A program made the position numbers and the translations under genes. 64,000 bases of DNA, taken from NCBI RefSeq assembly GCF_949628215.1, contig NC_134288.1, positions 6,262,001-6,326,000 on the forward strand. The letters are read 5' to 3'. The DNA is from Phalacrocorax aristotelis (Eukaryota; Chordata; Aves; Suliformes; Phalacrocoracidae). Below are positions 10,876 through 23,015 of this stretch, piece after piece. The stretch's first letter is position 1; each line of letters opens with the position of its first letter. The notes beneath the pieces were generated by a model, which saw only the letters and a list, made by a program, of their open reading frames with translations, had not been told where the DNA came from and did not search any database.

Positions 10876-12384
10876 CTCAGCCAGGGATTTAAAAGGGGGA
10901 GAAATAAAAAAAAGGAAAAATAAAAAAAAGAAGAGGAGGACACGGGCTGGGTGTGCTGCTGGGGGCAGGAGGTATAAGGGCTGCTGTCTGCAGGTTAGGG
11001 GCAGGAGCAAATCCAGCACTCACATAATGTCCTGAGCTGTGCAAGCTTCTGACCTGGGGACCCACAGCCACTACCCCACACCTGCCCCTTCACAACCACC
11101 AAAAATCATCTCTCTTCCCAAGCAGCCTCAGGTCCACCTTGAAACAGAGGTTTAGGTACTAACAGCAGCCTGCCCTGAGAGACCAGCAGCATCCTCCGCT
11201 GAGTGTAGGGAGAGGGGATGAAGTTTGGGAATGGGAGAAGCCTACTGTTCCGATTCACATCAATGCCCCTGTGCTTTTCTCTAACCAAGGGGATGTCAAG
11301 CTATAAACTGTTTCCTCACAGATATGCTGCATTTCTCCCTGCAGAGCCTGTGCCCAGACCTCTCCTCCCTCCTCAGCATGGCCCCATGGCATGCAAACGG
11401 GTTTGAAGGGCCAGAGGTAGATGGTGTTTGGTAGCCGGGATAGGCTGAGATACAGCCTGAATCCCTGAAATTACTTCATTAGCACGATGCTGGGAGCTGC
11501 CTCCCAAGGGGTGCACACGCAGCCCAGCACTGTGCAGGAATGGTGTCCGTCTTCAGCGGGAAAACCACAGTATTTCAGGGACAAAGTTGGCTTCTGACTT
11601 GTCCTGTGGATGTCTTCCCCGTTGTAGGCTGAAGCAGCACTGATGGACTCAGGTGCTGCAGCCAGCCAAGGGCCAGGTGCCACATTACCAAACCATGCCC
11701 TCGTCCTCCAACACCCAGGGTAGGTTTGCTCTCCCCTGCTCCTTGCTCTGCATTCCCGTGTCAGACAAGCCCTTGACAGAGGAGCAGGACTTGAGTCTGA
11801 TTAGCACACAATTGCTCCTTCTAAGCAACGTCGCGGGAAAAACATATTTGTGTATGCACGTGTGCGCCCATCCGCGAGAGACAGAGCCGTTACTTCATGT
11901 ATAGAACGGAGTGCTCGTTGGGGTGTTGTGGTTTTTTTTTAACTCTTGGGGATTTTTAGGGTTTTTTCCCCTTCCTGAGGCAATGCATGAACTTAATGCT
12001 GGAAATAGTATGGACCCAGATGACTTGAGACCAATCATCTCAAACCTGCTATTAGATGCTCCTTGCTTTTTGGGCTCTGGTTTGAGGACACATTAGTTTA
12101 CTTCAACTCTGGAGTTTGAGGCTGCCCCTTTTGAACTGTAAGGGGTGGCCAAAGAAAATAATGTGTGGTTATTGTTTAAAAAGTCATCATACCAGAATAG
12201 TATATGATCACTTAAAGGCAACATCAGTGAGCAGGGTCTTCTGCTGGTTTCATCCAGGGCCTTGGCTAACCAAATAATTCCATAGTGATATTTATGGCTT
12301 GTATATAAAAAAGAAAATGGACTGAAATCCTGTGGTTGTTTGGTGCCCATGTCTTTAATGTCTAACTGCTTATTCATTCTAAAA
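10876..12384. other. Noncoding DNA, no gene recognised
   Basis: This runs from A-rich low-complexity sequence (10900-10935) into moderately GC-rich sequence without recognisable domains or repeats. Short ORFs of 60-94 codons on both strands have no family-like features. Confidence 0.45.
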
Positions 12385-12540
12385 AGTGGGATTTAATAAG
12401 ACAGTTATTGTATGTTATTTAAATACCAATTGATTATTAAAAACATATTTATTTATAACTACAAATTATAAAGTACCCGGGGAAGTGCAGCCAATCAAAT
12501 CAGTGGACTGCCTGATGAATATCCTTTCCTAACCCCATCA
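12385..12540. promoter_or_regulatory. Candidate conserved noncoding element
   Basis: Very AT-rich, with serial homeobox-type words: GATTTAATAAGA, ATTTAAATACCAATTGATTA, TTAAAAACATATTTATTTAT. These are followed by GCAGCCAATCAAATCAG, which holds a CCAAT box and a TALE/PBX-like ATCAAATCA word. There is no open frame and no repeat match. The regulatory reading is inference. Confidence 0.25.
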
Positions 12541-13549
12541 TTTTATATATAGAAAAGAGGTTGACTTATGCAGCAGGAATAAAACTAACTTAACTGCCTT
12601 TATGGGTCATTTCTTTCTTTGATGAATACTTGTAACTCCCTTTAACGGTAATAGGACCTTTGCTTTCCAACTGAGCAGAAAATAAACAGACCTCACTGTA
12701 GGGGCTCTATTGCCTTTTGGGGGGCTCTGAGCAAGGTTAAGCAGAGGCAGATGAAATGGTCTCTGCTTTAATAAAGCATGCCTAAAATATTCCTGAATAA
12801 GATTCTCTTTTCCTATTTCCTGACAAATGCTGCCCAGAGGGTCCTTCCACTTGCACTGATGCATGCCAGCAAAGCAAAACATCGTGCCGGCCAGTCAAAC
12901 CCCCTTTTGCAGTGGCAGAGTCCCACTCTCTGGTAGTCACACAGAAGGCTGCACTGGTCTTCGATGGCTTTTGCATCTGAGAGAATAAAGACATGTTGAA
13001 AACTAGGAGAAATGAGAAACGCTCATCCCATCTTCCCTTTCCTTTTTGGTTTGGAGTTTGGATTCCCCCCCCCCAAGTTTGTTTCACCTTTTTTTTTTTT
13101 TTCATGGTTAAATGACATGATTAATGAAGGCTTGAAAAAAAAGGTAGCTCTTTCCTGACTCCTTTTCCAAATGCAAAGTGCAGCTGCTTTTGCAGATACA
13201 GGTTCTGTGACTCCAACAAGCTTTCACAGCACAGCAGGCCTGACTCGCAGCCAAAAAAGAGAAAATCTGATATGGTATTTATGTCTCTGTTTAAGGAAAT
13301 TAACCCAAAACAAGGTGGTAGCTGAAAAAGAAGACAATGAGAGAAGGCAGAGGAAACTTGTTCTTTAAGAAAAAAAGAAAAAGGAAGCGTAGTGAAGTAG
13401 GCTCCCAAATAAATGACAGACACTTTGAAATCCTGTATCCTGGTGACTTTGTGAATTAACTTTGTAAAGCAAATGGCTTGTTCTTCCTTTGTGAGCCTTG
13501 TTAACATCCAAGGGTTACACACTGAGGTGTCATATCACCAGTAGGTATC
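12541..13549. other. Noncoding DNA with mononucleotide runs
   Basis: A 133-codon ORF on the minus strand (13121-13522) and a 107-codon one (12782-13105) were examined. Neither shows a domain, and both run through low-complexity tracts: C10 at 13065-13074 and T14 at 13089-13102. No gene is called. Confidence 0.45.
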
Positions 13550-13615
13550 AGGCAGCACGATTCCCCTGAAATCAATGTAACTAAATCCCCTTACACAAGA
13601 TGCAGGTCCAGAAAA
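13550..13615. repeat. Ancient amniote repeat fragment
   Basis: The words CCCCTGAAATCAATGTAACT, AAATCCCCTTACAC and GATGCAGGTCCAG follow the order of the widespread old amniote repeat that carries 'actgaagtcaatggagtaactc ... gatttacaccagctgaggatctggcc'. Only one arm is present. Diverged; recalled from family features, without a family name assigned. Confidence 0.35.
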
Positions 13616-13689
13616 AACAGACACATCCCAGGGTGATGTGTTAAAGCCAGGGAAAGCACCAGACCCTACTCCATCAACGTGCTTTTCTC

Positions 13690-13990
13690 CCCATCGGTCT
13701 CTCTTTTTAACGAACGTGTTCTTTTAACTGATTGATGTTATTTCTAAAATGTATTTTGATTCACTACTACACATTATTTGCAATTAACAGATGTGTTGAT
13801 TCAATCGCTGTTTTATTGTCACTTTTCCCCTTTTAGTGTAGAAAAAAAAATTCCTAAACAAGACGGTCTTTAAAAAGATCTCCATTATATTTCAAAAGCA
13901 ATCTTGTTTTTGTTGAAAGAATATACTTCTGTTTATTAATTGAAAGGAATTTGCTTAAGTTAGTTCCACTGAACAAACACTTTGTTTTGC
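13690..13990. promoter_or_regulatory. Candidate conserved noncoding element
   Basis: About 300 bp of AT-rich unique sequence. It includes TTTTAACTGATTGATGTTAT, GCAATTAACAGATGTGTTGA, TTCAATCGCTGTTTTATTG, TTTATTAATTGAAAGG and CCACATGAGGCCAAATAC. Multiple TAAT/TGAT words, an E-box-like CACATG and an absence of repeat signatures make it resemble developmental enhancer sequence. No alignment available. Confidence 0.3.
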
Positions 13991-16900
13991 CACATGAGGC
14001 CAAATACTTTGAATTTTCATTTGCTACAGGGTGAAGCCCTGCTGTTACTGGACTGAATGCTGCGTAACTGACTCAGAGCGAAGGCAATAGTGGGCCAAGT
14101 CTTGTAGTTTTTACAGACGCCTCTGTAACCCTCCAAGTGTTTTAAGATACCAATTCAGACCAGCACCTGAGCTCCAGATGAATCATTTATTATGAATACA
14201 TTGTCTGTCAAACCTCCTTTCCTCTGCCCAAAGTCAGTGAAAAAAAGAAATCTATTACTTTCTTGCAATTTGCTCAAAATTTCATACTAACAAATTTCAG
14301 TCTGGTCAAAAACCATTTTTTGCCAAGTTGTTAGTGTTTATAAAGGATAGTGTGAAGCTGGTAGTACAGATCACAAACGTAATTTCCCACCTGTGCCAGT
14401 GCACTGAAGTGCTACAAGGAAGTCTCTGAAGGGTGCTCTGCAGAGGTCTCACTGTGGGTCTAACCTTTTTTGGCATGAGATAAGCCAGAGTATCTCAGCC
14501 CAAAAACTAGTCCAAACAGCTCACAATTTGCCCCTGCAATGAAGAGAAAGGTGTTTCTGCCCAAGTCCATGATGATTTAATTACTTTTTTCCTCTTTTTG
14601 CTGAGGAAGGCTGGTGTAGGAGTCGGCTGGAGCAGAGGCTGGCTGCTCATCATGCTAGTAATGTAGTAGCTTTAACAGATCTCCTGAAAAAAAGTGGTTC
14701 ATACCATGCCAGGAAGCAGAGACTTAGTTTCAGTAGGGTTGTTGCTCTTGAAAGAGAAGGTCCCAGTTTGAACAGGATCTGGACCTTTACCCAGCCCTAT
14801 GCATCTATCGAGGATGAACTTCAGCAGTCCTGGAGGAAGGCAGGATTTAGAGCTGGATCTGGATTTTATAACTCGGTTTAACTTCAGGCTTATGTGTGAA
14901 AAAGGATCTGGATTGATTTATATTGTACCTCTATGAGTCTCAGCACTGCATTGTGGGGAGCTCTGCACAGGCACATCATGCACAGCTAGTTGATGCTCCA
15001 GCCGGTTTGTGGTCCAAGCAAAGCCACCTGACTGCTGGGACAGACATTCAGATGTGTGCTTTTGGACAACTAACCTGCACTTAAATACCATTTACACTTA
15101 TTAATGGCATCAGAGTGACATCCAGTAGAGTAACTCCGGAGGATTATGTGAAGTGAAGGGTGAAATAGCTTCACCAAAAGGCAAACACTGAAACATTCCC
15201 TTTTGTGTATTGAGCATTCCTGTAGGCTCTGTACTTGCTCTTTTCAGACAATGCTTTCTTGGCTGGCTGGATTATTGTATATCACCTCTCTAACCTGCTG
15301 TATTAATTCCCATTGACTGTGAAAAGAACTTGTCAAATAAGGAGGGAAAAGGAGGGGGGGGGGGAGTCTTTTAATCCATAAGGCACAGTTCTTAAAAGCA
15401 CCTTGTTGTGTAGTAGCTGCACACAAGCAAAGAATTTGTCAAGAATACAGGGCTGCTGCTAATTGTCTGAATAAATTACAGCTTTGGAGCCTGGAAGCCA
15501 CAAATCATGTCATTGTAGCACTAAGCCGTTCCTTTATGGAATTGGTCTTTTACAACCTAGAAAAAAACTTTTTAGAAGACTGCCCTGTGGGAAAAATATG
15601 AGAGAGAGAGAGTGAGTGCACAGAGATGTCAGCAGGGTAGCTCTGTAGGCTGCCAGCAGCTGTCTCTGAAAGCAGGGATCCCAATCTGTTCACCTTTTAT
15701 GGTGGTACCAGCCAAGCCATCAGAAGCAGCAAGACCACAGATGAAGCCATTTGAAGTGCCGTAGAAATGGGCAGGATTAAGAGAAAGTTTTTGGCTGAGG
15801 GAGGGTGGCTGGTGGTCACGTCTGCAGTACGGACTCCAGCTCATTCCTCCTTGGACCATTAGGGTAAGCCAGCCTCAAAAGAAAATACTGAAAGTATAAC
15901 CAAGCACATACTACAGATTCATGTGACATTCACTTTGCCGCAGATGACTTGCACGCAGCACTATTAATTATTTTACCCTGTAAGATATAACATTTTTCAC
16001 AAGCATGGAGCAACAGGTACCTGTCGCCCTTGTAGTGCAGGCACTTGTCCATTCTGATTTTTCCTACCAGCTCTAGCTATGGTAAAAGAAAAAGGAATAT
16101 GGGATTTTTTTTTCATTTTCTTCTGAAGTATCTCACTGTTGTCATTTGAAAGACTCCTACTGAGTTCAGCAGTCTTTGGAAAGAGGCAAGTCCATGTGCA
16201 GTAATCCAGTGTGACACAATCTTTAAAGGGGAGTTTAGCTCTGTTTAGAGAATGACTCTTCGAGGTAATTTCCAGTTCATATTGTGAACTAGACAATAAA
16301 GTGGAAAGTGCTCGCTGGAATTTCCTTAAGGCAACCTGAAGCTGTGCTCAGGCTCTTTCCCAGTTTATTAACAGTGTTTGGCAAAGTACTTCAGGCTTCT
16401 TTGCAGACCATAGTAATTGGTTACCAGACACTAGAGGACAAGCTGCCTGATAAAATACAGAGTCTGTAATGAGGCAGACAGGCATGATAACACAGCAATA
16501 AATCACAGCCGTTAGGGTATATTCCTGGGACGGCTCGCAGAGAGGTTTCAATCAGAAGTCAAGAAGAACCTGTAGCTCCATGTCATACTTCCCTTCGCTG
16601 TCAAATCTCACCCAGGACCCTCTCCAGGTGTCAAGTCAAGTGCAGCAGTGAGGCCCATGCTAAAAAGAAGGTAACTACAGATGAAATGCCAGACAGGAGG
16701 TGTGCTCAGACTTGTTCTTCAAAGGTTGCACTACCAAAGCATAATAATTATTATACACTTCAGGAAGTTTAGTTCCTAGACCAACTGTCCGTTATTGCAT
16801 TATATGAATAATTAATTGCAAGTCCTGGTAGCTGCCTCAGATCATTGTCTGCACAACACACAAGCGACATGGGATGAACATACACCACTGCTTCAATAAG

Positions 16901-18665
16901 TTGATGAATATCTCAGCAAAGCTGCTGAAAAAAGTCTCAGTGTCGTCAGTGCCTCCAAGTCCTGCAACATCTGCTTGGGACAAGCAGCGTGGAGACAGAC
17001 GCTAGGAAAACAGCTGCTTTCCACCTCCCCACACACACCGCTTCCCTTTTTTAGTAATCACCATGGGCCAGCTAGTCCATGTGACAAAGGTAGTTAATGA
17101 GAAGAAAGCCTTTCTTCCACCAAAACTACAGCAAATCGTTACCTTTAACGCATAACTACTTGTTTAGTCATTTATCTTTTAACTTGGATAAGTCCTGTAC
17201 TTCAGGACATGAATTGCCCTGCCAAAACTCTTTCTAAAACATTATCCCTGTCCCCAAATCTGTGAAATCATAGCAGATCACTCCATCACTGCTTGTTTAT
17301 AAAGTTTCTTCCACCTTCCTTAGAAAAAAATTGGGTAGGCAAAATGCTGACATAGATGAGCTAGCTTTACGAGCAAGTGTGACGGCTTCGACAGAGAGAG
17401 GCAGATGGCTGGATCCAAAAGTAACAGCCTCATATACAGGGGTCACAAAAACATGCTCCATATTTGGCTTATGTGGCTTGTCTTTCAAAGTGTGGAAAAT
17501 TCTCTGTTTGAGACTGATCTGCAGGCACTTGCAGACGTGCTAGGACGTGCAGCGCAGAGCAGTCCCTGGAGAGCCCAGGTGCCAGTAGACTGGTTCACTT
17601 TTATCGCTGAAATTACAGGATGAGTTGAGCCCAGCCTCTGATGATTCCAATACTGTTTAATGGTCTGTATTACGGATTTACCTGACAGTGAACGATAGCC
17701 TGTTCAATTTGCTGTGTGTTTTCTTTGGCGTTCAATGTTTTCTTGAGCTTATCATCACAGTTGTAACACAAGGTATGGTAGAGTAGGTATAACCATGAAT
17801 TTGATGAAAAATATACTGAGGGCTACGTTTCTTTCCGATGGTGTAAATAAGAAACCACTGTTTTGTTTTGTTTTTCCACAGCTAAAGTTGAAGAAACTCA
17901 TGACAGAGACCAAATAAAGCTCTTAAGATTCAGAGGTTAAAATGTATATTTGTAATTTCATGGAATTTTCTTGTTCTTTAGCTCTGACCCTACTTTTCGG
18001 TGCACTCTGTTGTTTGGCTGTGTCCATAGTGCTGCAGGAGTTACCAGATGTAATGAAGGTACAAAATATCTATTGCAATTTCTCTCGAAGAGACCTAAAT
18101 CCTGAAAGATCTGGTGCAGGATTTGAGAAGCAGGGCTCCGTCACACACCATCCCTAAGGGCTGCTTCTCTTGGGTTAAATTCCTGCGCACCCAGCCCTGG
18201 TGCTGCGGGATGCAGAAGACAACTGCACTTTGACTCTGCAAGAAAGGAGTGCAATAGGGGTATCTGCACTGAAGATTTGCACCTATCTCTGTGAGCCAGG
18301 CAGCATCTCTCTATGCAACCCCCTCATGAATTCAGGCCTCTTCATACTCTGAGCACCAAAGTGAGTTGCTCTGCTACCATGAAGGGTCACCGCTGCAGCC
18401 CTGCACCCGCACAACACACCTACACCTTTGTGCATGTTGGTCCCAGATTCACAACACTTTGGTGCAAAGGCACAGACCCTGCACTGCCGTGTGGCTAGGT
18501 GACCACGTCTCCACCTTTGTTCCTCCCCCAGATTGCCACTGGAGCTGGACTTGCTTCTTCTGCATGGCATTTTTGCTGTTGTATGTAACCGTACCTTCAT
18601 CTCTGGTTTCATTTTGGTGCAGAGCAAATTAATTCTTTTGGCAGATTTTTCCACTGTCAGTGGGG
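13991..18665. other. Noncoding DNA; simple tracts; no gene recognised
   Basis: Contains a G11 run at 15354-15364, a short (GA)n run at about 15600-15613, and an AT-rich patch with overlapping ATTAT words at 16739-16820. A good T-rich acceptor-like tract ends TTTTTCCACAG at 17881 and is followed by 57 open nucleotides to a stop. It has no donor and no partner exon, so it is not called an exon. The longest ORF (18283-18654, minus, 123 codons) has no recognisable domain. Confidence 0.45.
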
Positions 18666-18776
18666 GTTCTTATGGTACATTATCAATGCTCCTCGCCCTG
18701 ATGATGCATAACACTAATCCATCATTAGAGCAAGAGTGTGCTCTGATGATGGATTAAAATAATTTATCATAAGAAC
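18666..18776. repeat. Nested inverted repeat (double-stem hairpin)
   Basis: Two stems share one axis. The inner stem pairs 18715-18732 (TAATCCATCATTAGAGCA) with 18739-18756 (TGCTCTGATGATGGATTA): 17 Watson-Crick pairs plus one G-T wobble, closing a 6-nt loop (AGAGTG, 18733-18738). The outer stem pairs 18666-18683 with 18759-18776: 16 Watson-Crick pairs, one wobble and one mismatch. Between the stems the left side has 31 unpaired nucleotides and the right side has two. The left bulge carries CTGATGATG (18698-18706), which repeats at 18743-18751 in the inner right arm. The asymmetric bulge argues against a miRNA precursor. It could be a MITE relic, a cruciform-type element, or an RNA structure if transcribed. 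No known family recognised. Confidence 0.6.
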
Positions 18777-19159
18777 AAGGGGCTATAATGTAACACCGTC
18801 AAAAGATGGCACCATGCGGAGACAAACAGATCAACGAGGAAATTTAGTAATGCTCATCAAATCAAGTGGATCTGCTGCCAAGAGGCTCTTCTGCAGCAAA
18901 AGTTTGGCAACCTGCAAAAATATCATTATTCTCCTTGCTGAAACAACTCCTTGCAGTAATAGCAGTGATTTAAGGATTTTCTTTTTTGAACAAAAAAGAG
19001 AGCCTCCCATTGCTACCCACCCCCTTTTTGGGACTAAATATTCCAGGTACAATTACAGAACTTTTTTGCCCTTTGAAAGTCTTAATTTTTAAGGCCATTC
19101 ACATAATGAAATGCAAATATAACTGCTATTTAAATCATCAGTCCAAAGTACGTTTACTG
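18777..19159. other. Noncoding DNA, no gene recognised
   Basis: AT-rich sequence. A 92-codon ORF (18814-19092, plus) lacks any recognisable domain. No repeat was recognised. Confidence 0.4.
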
Positions 19160-19265
19160 CAGCATGGTTAAGTGACTGAGAAAGAGGATTTAAAACTCAG
19201 GAGACGTGGTTATGGTCTTAGCTTTCTTTTGGAAGCACTACATCTGTAATTCAGCACTTCATTCC
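19160..19265 (+). repeat. MIR-like ancient SINE relic
   Basis: The stretch ATGGTTAAGTGACTGAG, then AAAACTCAGGAGACGTGGTT and ATGGTCTTAGCTTTC matches the left half of MIR ('tggttaagagc ... gagtcaggagacctgggttctagtcctggctct') in order and spacing. The 3' half is not clearly preserved. Plus-strand orientation. Confidence 0.4.
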
Positions 19266-19560
19266 TGTCTACTGCACATTTGCTTAACTGCAGCCATATG
19301 TTTATGTGGATTCTTCAGAATTCTGTTAAAATAAGGATTAACTGAAGCACCTATTTAAATGCTTTCCTGGACATAAGTTTACGAAATCTGGACTAAAAGC
19401 AAACATTTTACAATAGATTTCAGAAAAACTCAAAAGTTTCTATTTCACTGCCCATGAACAACAATATTTTGAGTTGCCTCTAAGAAATGGATTGTCAAGG
19501 GTCCTCTGTCAGGTGAAATGCAATAGAAAATGGATCTGCTGAAAGAGGAGATCCAATAAT

Positions 19561-19605
19561 TCACAGAATCATAGAATAAATCAGGTTGGAAGGGGCCTCA
19601 GGATA
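19561..19605 (-). repeat. CR1 LINE 3'-end fragment
   Basis: The plus strand reads TCACAGAATCATAGAAT, then AAATCAGGTTGGAAGGGGCC. This is the reverse complement of the standard CR1 3' end ('...ccttccaacctga...attctatgattctgtga'). It is therefore a minus-strand, severely 5'-truncated copy of about 45 bp, typical of CR1 insertions. No coding sequence remains. The inner boundary is uncertain by perhaps 20 bp. Confidence 0.75.
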
Positions 19606-22089
19606 TTGTTCACTGTATTTCTGTCTGGAAACTAAATAGTACATGGATAAATTAAAAAAATAATCCAGAGTGATCTTAGATTTTCCCTGTTATTCTAGAG
19701 AAGGTGCATCTAATGAAGGAGGCACTCCATAGGGTGAATAAAAGTACCTCTGTACAACATCGATTTTCCCCAGTCTGAATGACAGTGGTTGCCAGTCTTC
19801 CTATTACTGTAATTGCTGGCTAAATGAACTATAATTGTATTAAGTGGTAACTCTGAAATATGTATGTACTCTAAAAAGGAGCTGAAGCATTGCAGGCATA
19901 AAAATTTGATTTGCAATATTTGGAAAAATTTCGGGGAGGGGGAGGGTTGGTTGTACGGAACCTGGTGCAAGAAGGTGCAGTAACTCAGAGGGGTCCGGTT
20001 TTGTGAGGGGGTATGTGGAGGGGGAATGCCTTGCTGCAAAGATTACAGCCCTTGGGGTCTGAATGCCTCCTATCCAGTACAGTAAGTCTGGTGCCTGCAT
20101 CACTGCTATGAACCTAGTGATGCCAGCAGGCACCAATTTAAGTGAACCCACACTTCATCACCTGTTTAATAGAGGGGAAGGCTGATTTGCAGGTCCAGCC
20201 CAGCAGGCTCAGCGAAGCAGTTTCACCTGTACATGCTACCATAGCACATTGTAGGACATGCAAATTGCCCTGGGTTTCATAAATAAAAGTTTCTGGCAGT
20301 ATATCTTTAAGAAAACAGAGAAACCATCCATGGCAGTTTGTGTTACAGAAGCACACCTTTGTGCCCATCAAGAGGACTGGGTGGGCAGTGAAAGGAGGTG
20401 CATAAGCAAGGCAGCTTCGATAGGAAATTCTTTGGTTCAATGCTGTTGTTGCACACTCTTTGCACAGAGACCGTGCTTTCTGGCCTCAGTTCACCCTTTC
20501 ACCCACTAAAAATTGTTCCTTCCTTATATAATGTTGAACAAAAACATGGTGCCTTATACGGTGCTTGAGACTTCGCTGCTTTTTTCTGTTTTCTTTGACT
20601 GTTAGTTGTCACTCTTCTTAATATGAAACAATTACAGTAGTTGCAATATGACTTTTCATCTTGATATGAAAACTAATGATAGTAATATTTTTAAAAGTCA
20701 GTCTGAACTGTTTTCACTTATCCAAACCAATTGCTGCAGCATTTGGTTTGCTAAAATTTGACATTTCAGAATCATGTTTTGTTCTAATTTCAGATAGGAA
20801 AATTGTTTCCTTCCTGAGCAATTTAGGATATATTTGGGAATATTTGTGGATGCTGTGCTTTGGAATGTGACTGAAAAGAGTATTAGCAAGGCTGAAAACA
20901 TAACATAAAATGATCAAAATGCTGCCCATGGAAATTCTCTTGTGAAACCCCATAAAATGGAAATAATATTCTCATGAAAAGTTTTCTGAGTAAAACCCCA
21001 TAAAATGTCATCTCTCCTTTCTGTTAGCCTGATGCAATAGTGGGTAACCACATTCTTACCCAGGAGGATTTGTTGCCAGTTGTTGCAACAATACTACAAC
21101 AATACATTTTATTTCCAGGGTGGAAAGACAAATGGACCTTTGTGGAGAAGTGCAGCAGAATTCCAGCAACCATTGAAAGGAAGGGCAGGCTTGCCATTGT
21201 TTTCAGTGCTCTTGGCTAAGTCCTTAACACAGTTGCTGAAAATGTTACAGTAACATTATTGTAAGCAGCAGGGAAATAATCTACCCTCAAAATCTTGCAC
21301 GCAGTTCCTACTTAACCAGCAGCAAATTGATTGCTTGGCCGGGGAAATACCCCCCTCTTTCCCTGACTGGGGGAACTGGGAGGAGCTCCCTGCACCACGC
21401 AGCACACGAGGGTTCACCAGGTCTGCACTGCCCGCGCAGGAGCACCCAGGGCAGGGACTGACCCCAGGCTGAGGCATGCTACCTTTGCAGCCAAAGCATT
21501 CTTAAGCCATGGCAGTTTTGTGCCTGGGAAACAGCCCATTATGACCACTGAAGCAAAGATGCCAATTAAAGTAGTCCTTGGGGCGACCTCAGCTTCCCTG
21601 GCAAATGTCAGCCCCGCGCCAGGAACTGCCAGGTTAATGGATAGAAAAACGGACCAGCCTGCTGACTTCGGTGTGAACTGCATCTGGGTATCTGAAGGGT
21701 TTACAGTAGCTGGGACTATCCCCGGAGGCTGCCCTAACAAAGATGCTTCCGCCTTGTCTTACAAACTCTGCTTTACCTGAATGTTATAGAGAATGCACCA
21801 GGTTCATCTGCACTGGGACATTCAGGGATGTGAAAGCGACTTTGCTAATCCACCACAGGGATTGTGCAGGAGCCGCTGCTGATCCCGCAGCACGAGAGAG
21901 GCTGGACATGCTCTCCCATTTGTACGTTAACACTGAGTTTGTTTATCCAAACTTCCTGCCCATGCAATGCTACACATGCACCTTGCTTGGATGGACGCAT
22001 GGATGGAAGGATTTTCAAGAGGAGCAAAATACTCGAACTATAAGCAAGGATTTTAAGTGCTGTCCCTCCCTTCCCCCTGTCTCCTTTTA
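19606..22089. other. Noncoding DNA, no gene recognised
   Basis: AT-rich in 20520-21010, where a 15-bp word AAACCCCATAAAATG is repeated at 20945-20959 and 20993-21007. Moderately GC-rich at 21340-21780, with a few CpGs but no island. ORFs of 100-115 codons on both strands (for example 21743-22090, plus) resemble nothing known. Confidence 0.45.
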
Positions 22090-22245
22090 GTGTTTAATTG
22101 AGTCATCTGTAAGCATTTTGGTAGGTCAGGAATGCAATTAAATAGCCTGTCTATCGTAAAATATTTGAGCAGTAATACCTGATAAAATCATCATTATCTT
22201 GGAGTAATTGACCACATCAGATAATTAAGGTTCCTGAGGCAAAGC
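22090..22245. promoter_or_regulatory. Candidate conserved noncoding element
   Basis: Homeobox-type words are densely spaced: GTTTAATTGAGTCATC, GCAATTAAATAGC, GCAGTAATACCTGATAAAATC, GGAGTAATTGACC and CAGATAATTAAGG. Five TAAT/ATTA cores fall in about 150 bp, with no repeat signature and no open frame. An enhancer-like role is inferred from composition only. Confidence 0.3.
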
Positions 22246-22854
22246 TTCACCCCCAAAGGAAGTTCAGTGATATTAAAGCAGAGCTGCGGTAGTCCAGACT
22301 ATGTTAGTGTTTCCATTATAAGCCTTATATTTTAGAGCTGTGTTATTCTATCAGTAAAATGGCTGTAGTCTGAGACTGTATTCATGATCTGATCTCCTTT
22401 TTTTAATAACAGAGTAAGGAAAATACGAGGTATTTTTACCTAAGAGACTGAAAAAAACCTGCTGAAGAATGAAGTTTGAATAAGGCTTCACTTAAAAATA
22501 GAAAAAAAACCCAAATGACAAGTTTATATTCTACCTACAGCTTGGTGAATTTGACCCCTGAGAATGGTATAATGATTAGCTCAGCAGCTCTCCGATGCTG
22601 TGAATGCTTTGATAGTTTGAGAGCAAAGATAATTCTGCCCTTGATTTCTTCATAGTTCTAAGTCTATACATTTAAGATATATTCTTCCCCAAGCAAAATC
22701 AGAAGAAGGTGTAAGAAGTAAAGCATAATGTAACATATGCCTCTGGTCTCAGCTATAGAAGTGGGACAAGTGTTTCCCTCTCTCAGACATGATGCAAGCA
22801 ATAGCTTTGTCACAGAATTAGTGATGAATGACATATATCCTAAACTTCACTTTA
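22246..22854. other. Noncoding DNA, no gene recognised
   Basis: Unique AT-rich sequence containing short A runs; no frame, repeat or RNA gene recognised. Confidence 0.4.
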
Positions 22855-23015
22855 AATACATGAGCGCCATGCTGGATCAAAGCAAGGTCCATCTACCCTC
22901 ACATTTGTTTCTGGTAGCGGTTGATACTGGACGTGTGGGAAAGACTATACGAGCAGGGCACGTGTGGAATGATAGCTTCTCAGCACCTGGTAATCAACAG
23001 TTCAGGGATTTCTTT
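22855..23015 (+). repeat. Ancient amniote interspersed repeat, 5' part
   Basis: The sequence CCATGCTGGATCAAAGCAAG, GGTCCATCTACCC, GGTAGCGGTTGATACTGGA, GGAATGATAGCTTCTCAGCA and CCTGGTAATCAACAGTTCAG follows in order the very old repeat in turtles, crocodiles and birds that reads 'ctggatcagaccaatggtccatctagcccagtatcctgt ... '. Plus-strand orientation. I do not assign a formal family name; it may be a CR1-related LINE 3' region. The ORF across it (22737-23057) is therefore not a gene. Confidence 0.5.

Noticed and set aside
10655..11035. 126-codon ORF over the CpG-rich patch
   Set aside because: C-terminal half is a lysine/arginine run from an A-rich tract, with no domain; stop-poor because GC-rich.
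18666..18776. miRNA precursor interpretation of the nested hairpin
   Set aside because: Six-nucleotide loop and a 31-versus-2 nucleotide bulge do not suit Drosha/Dicer processing.
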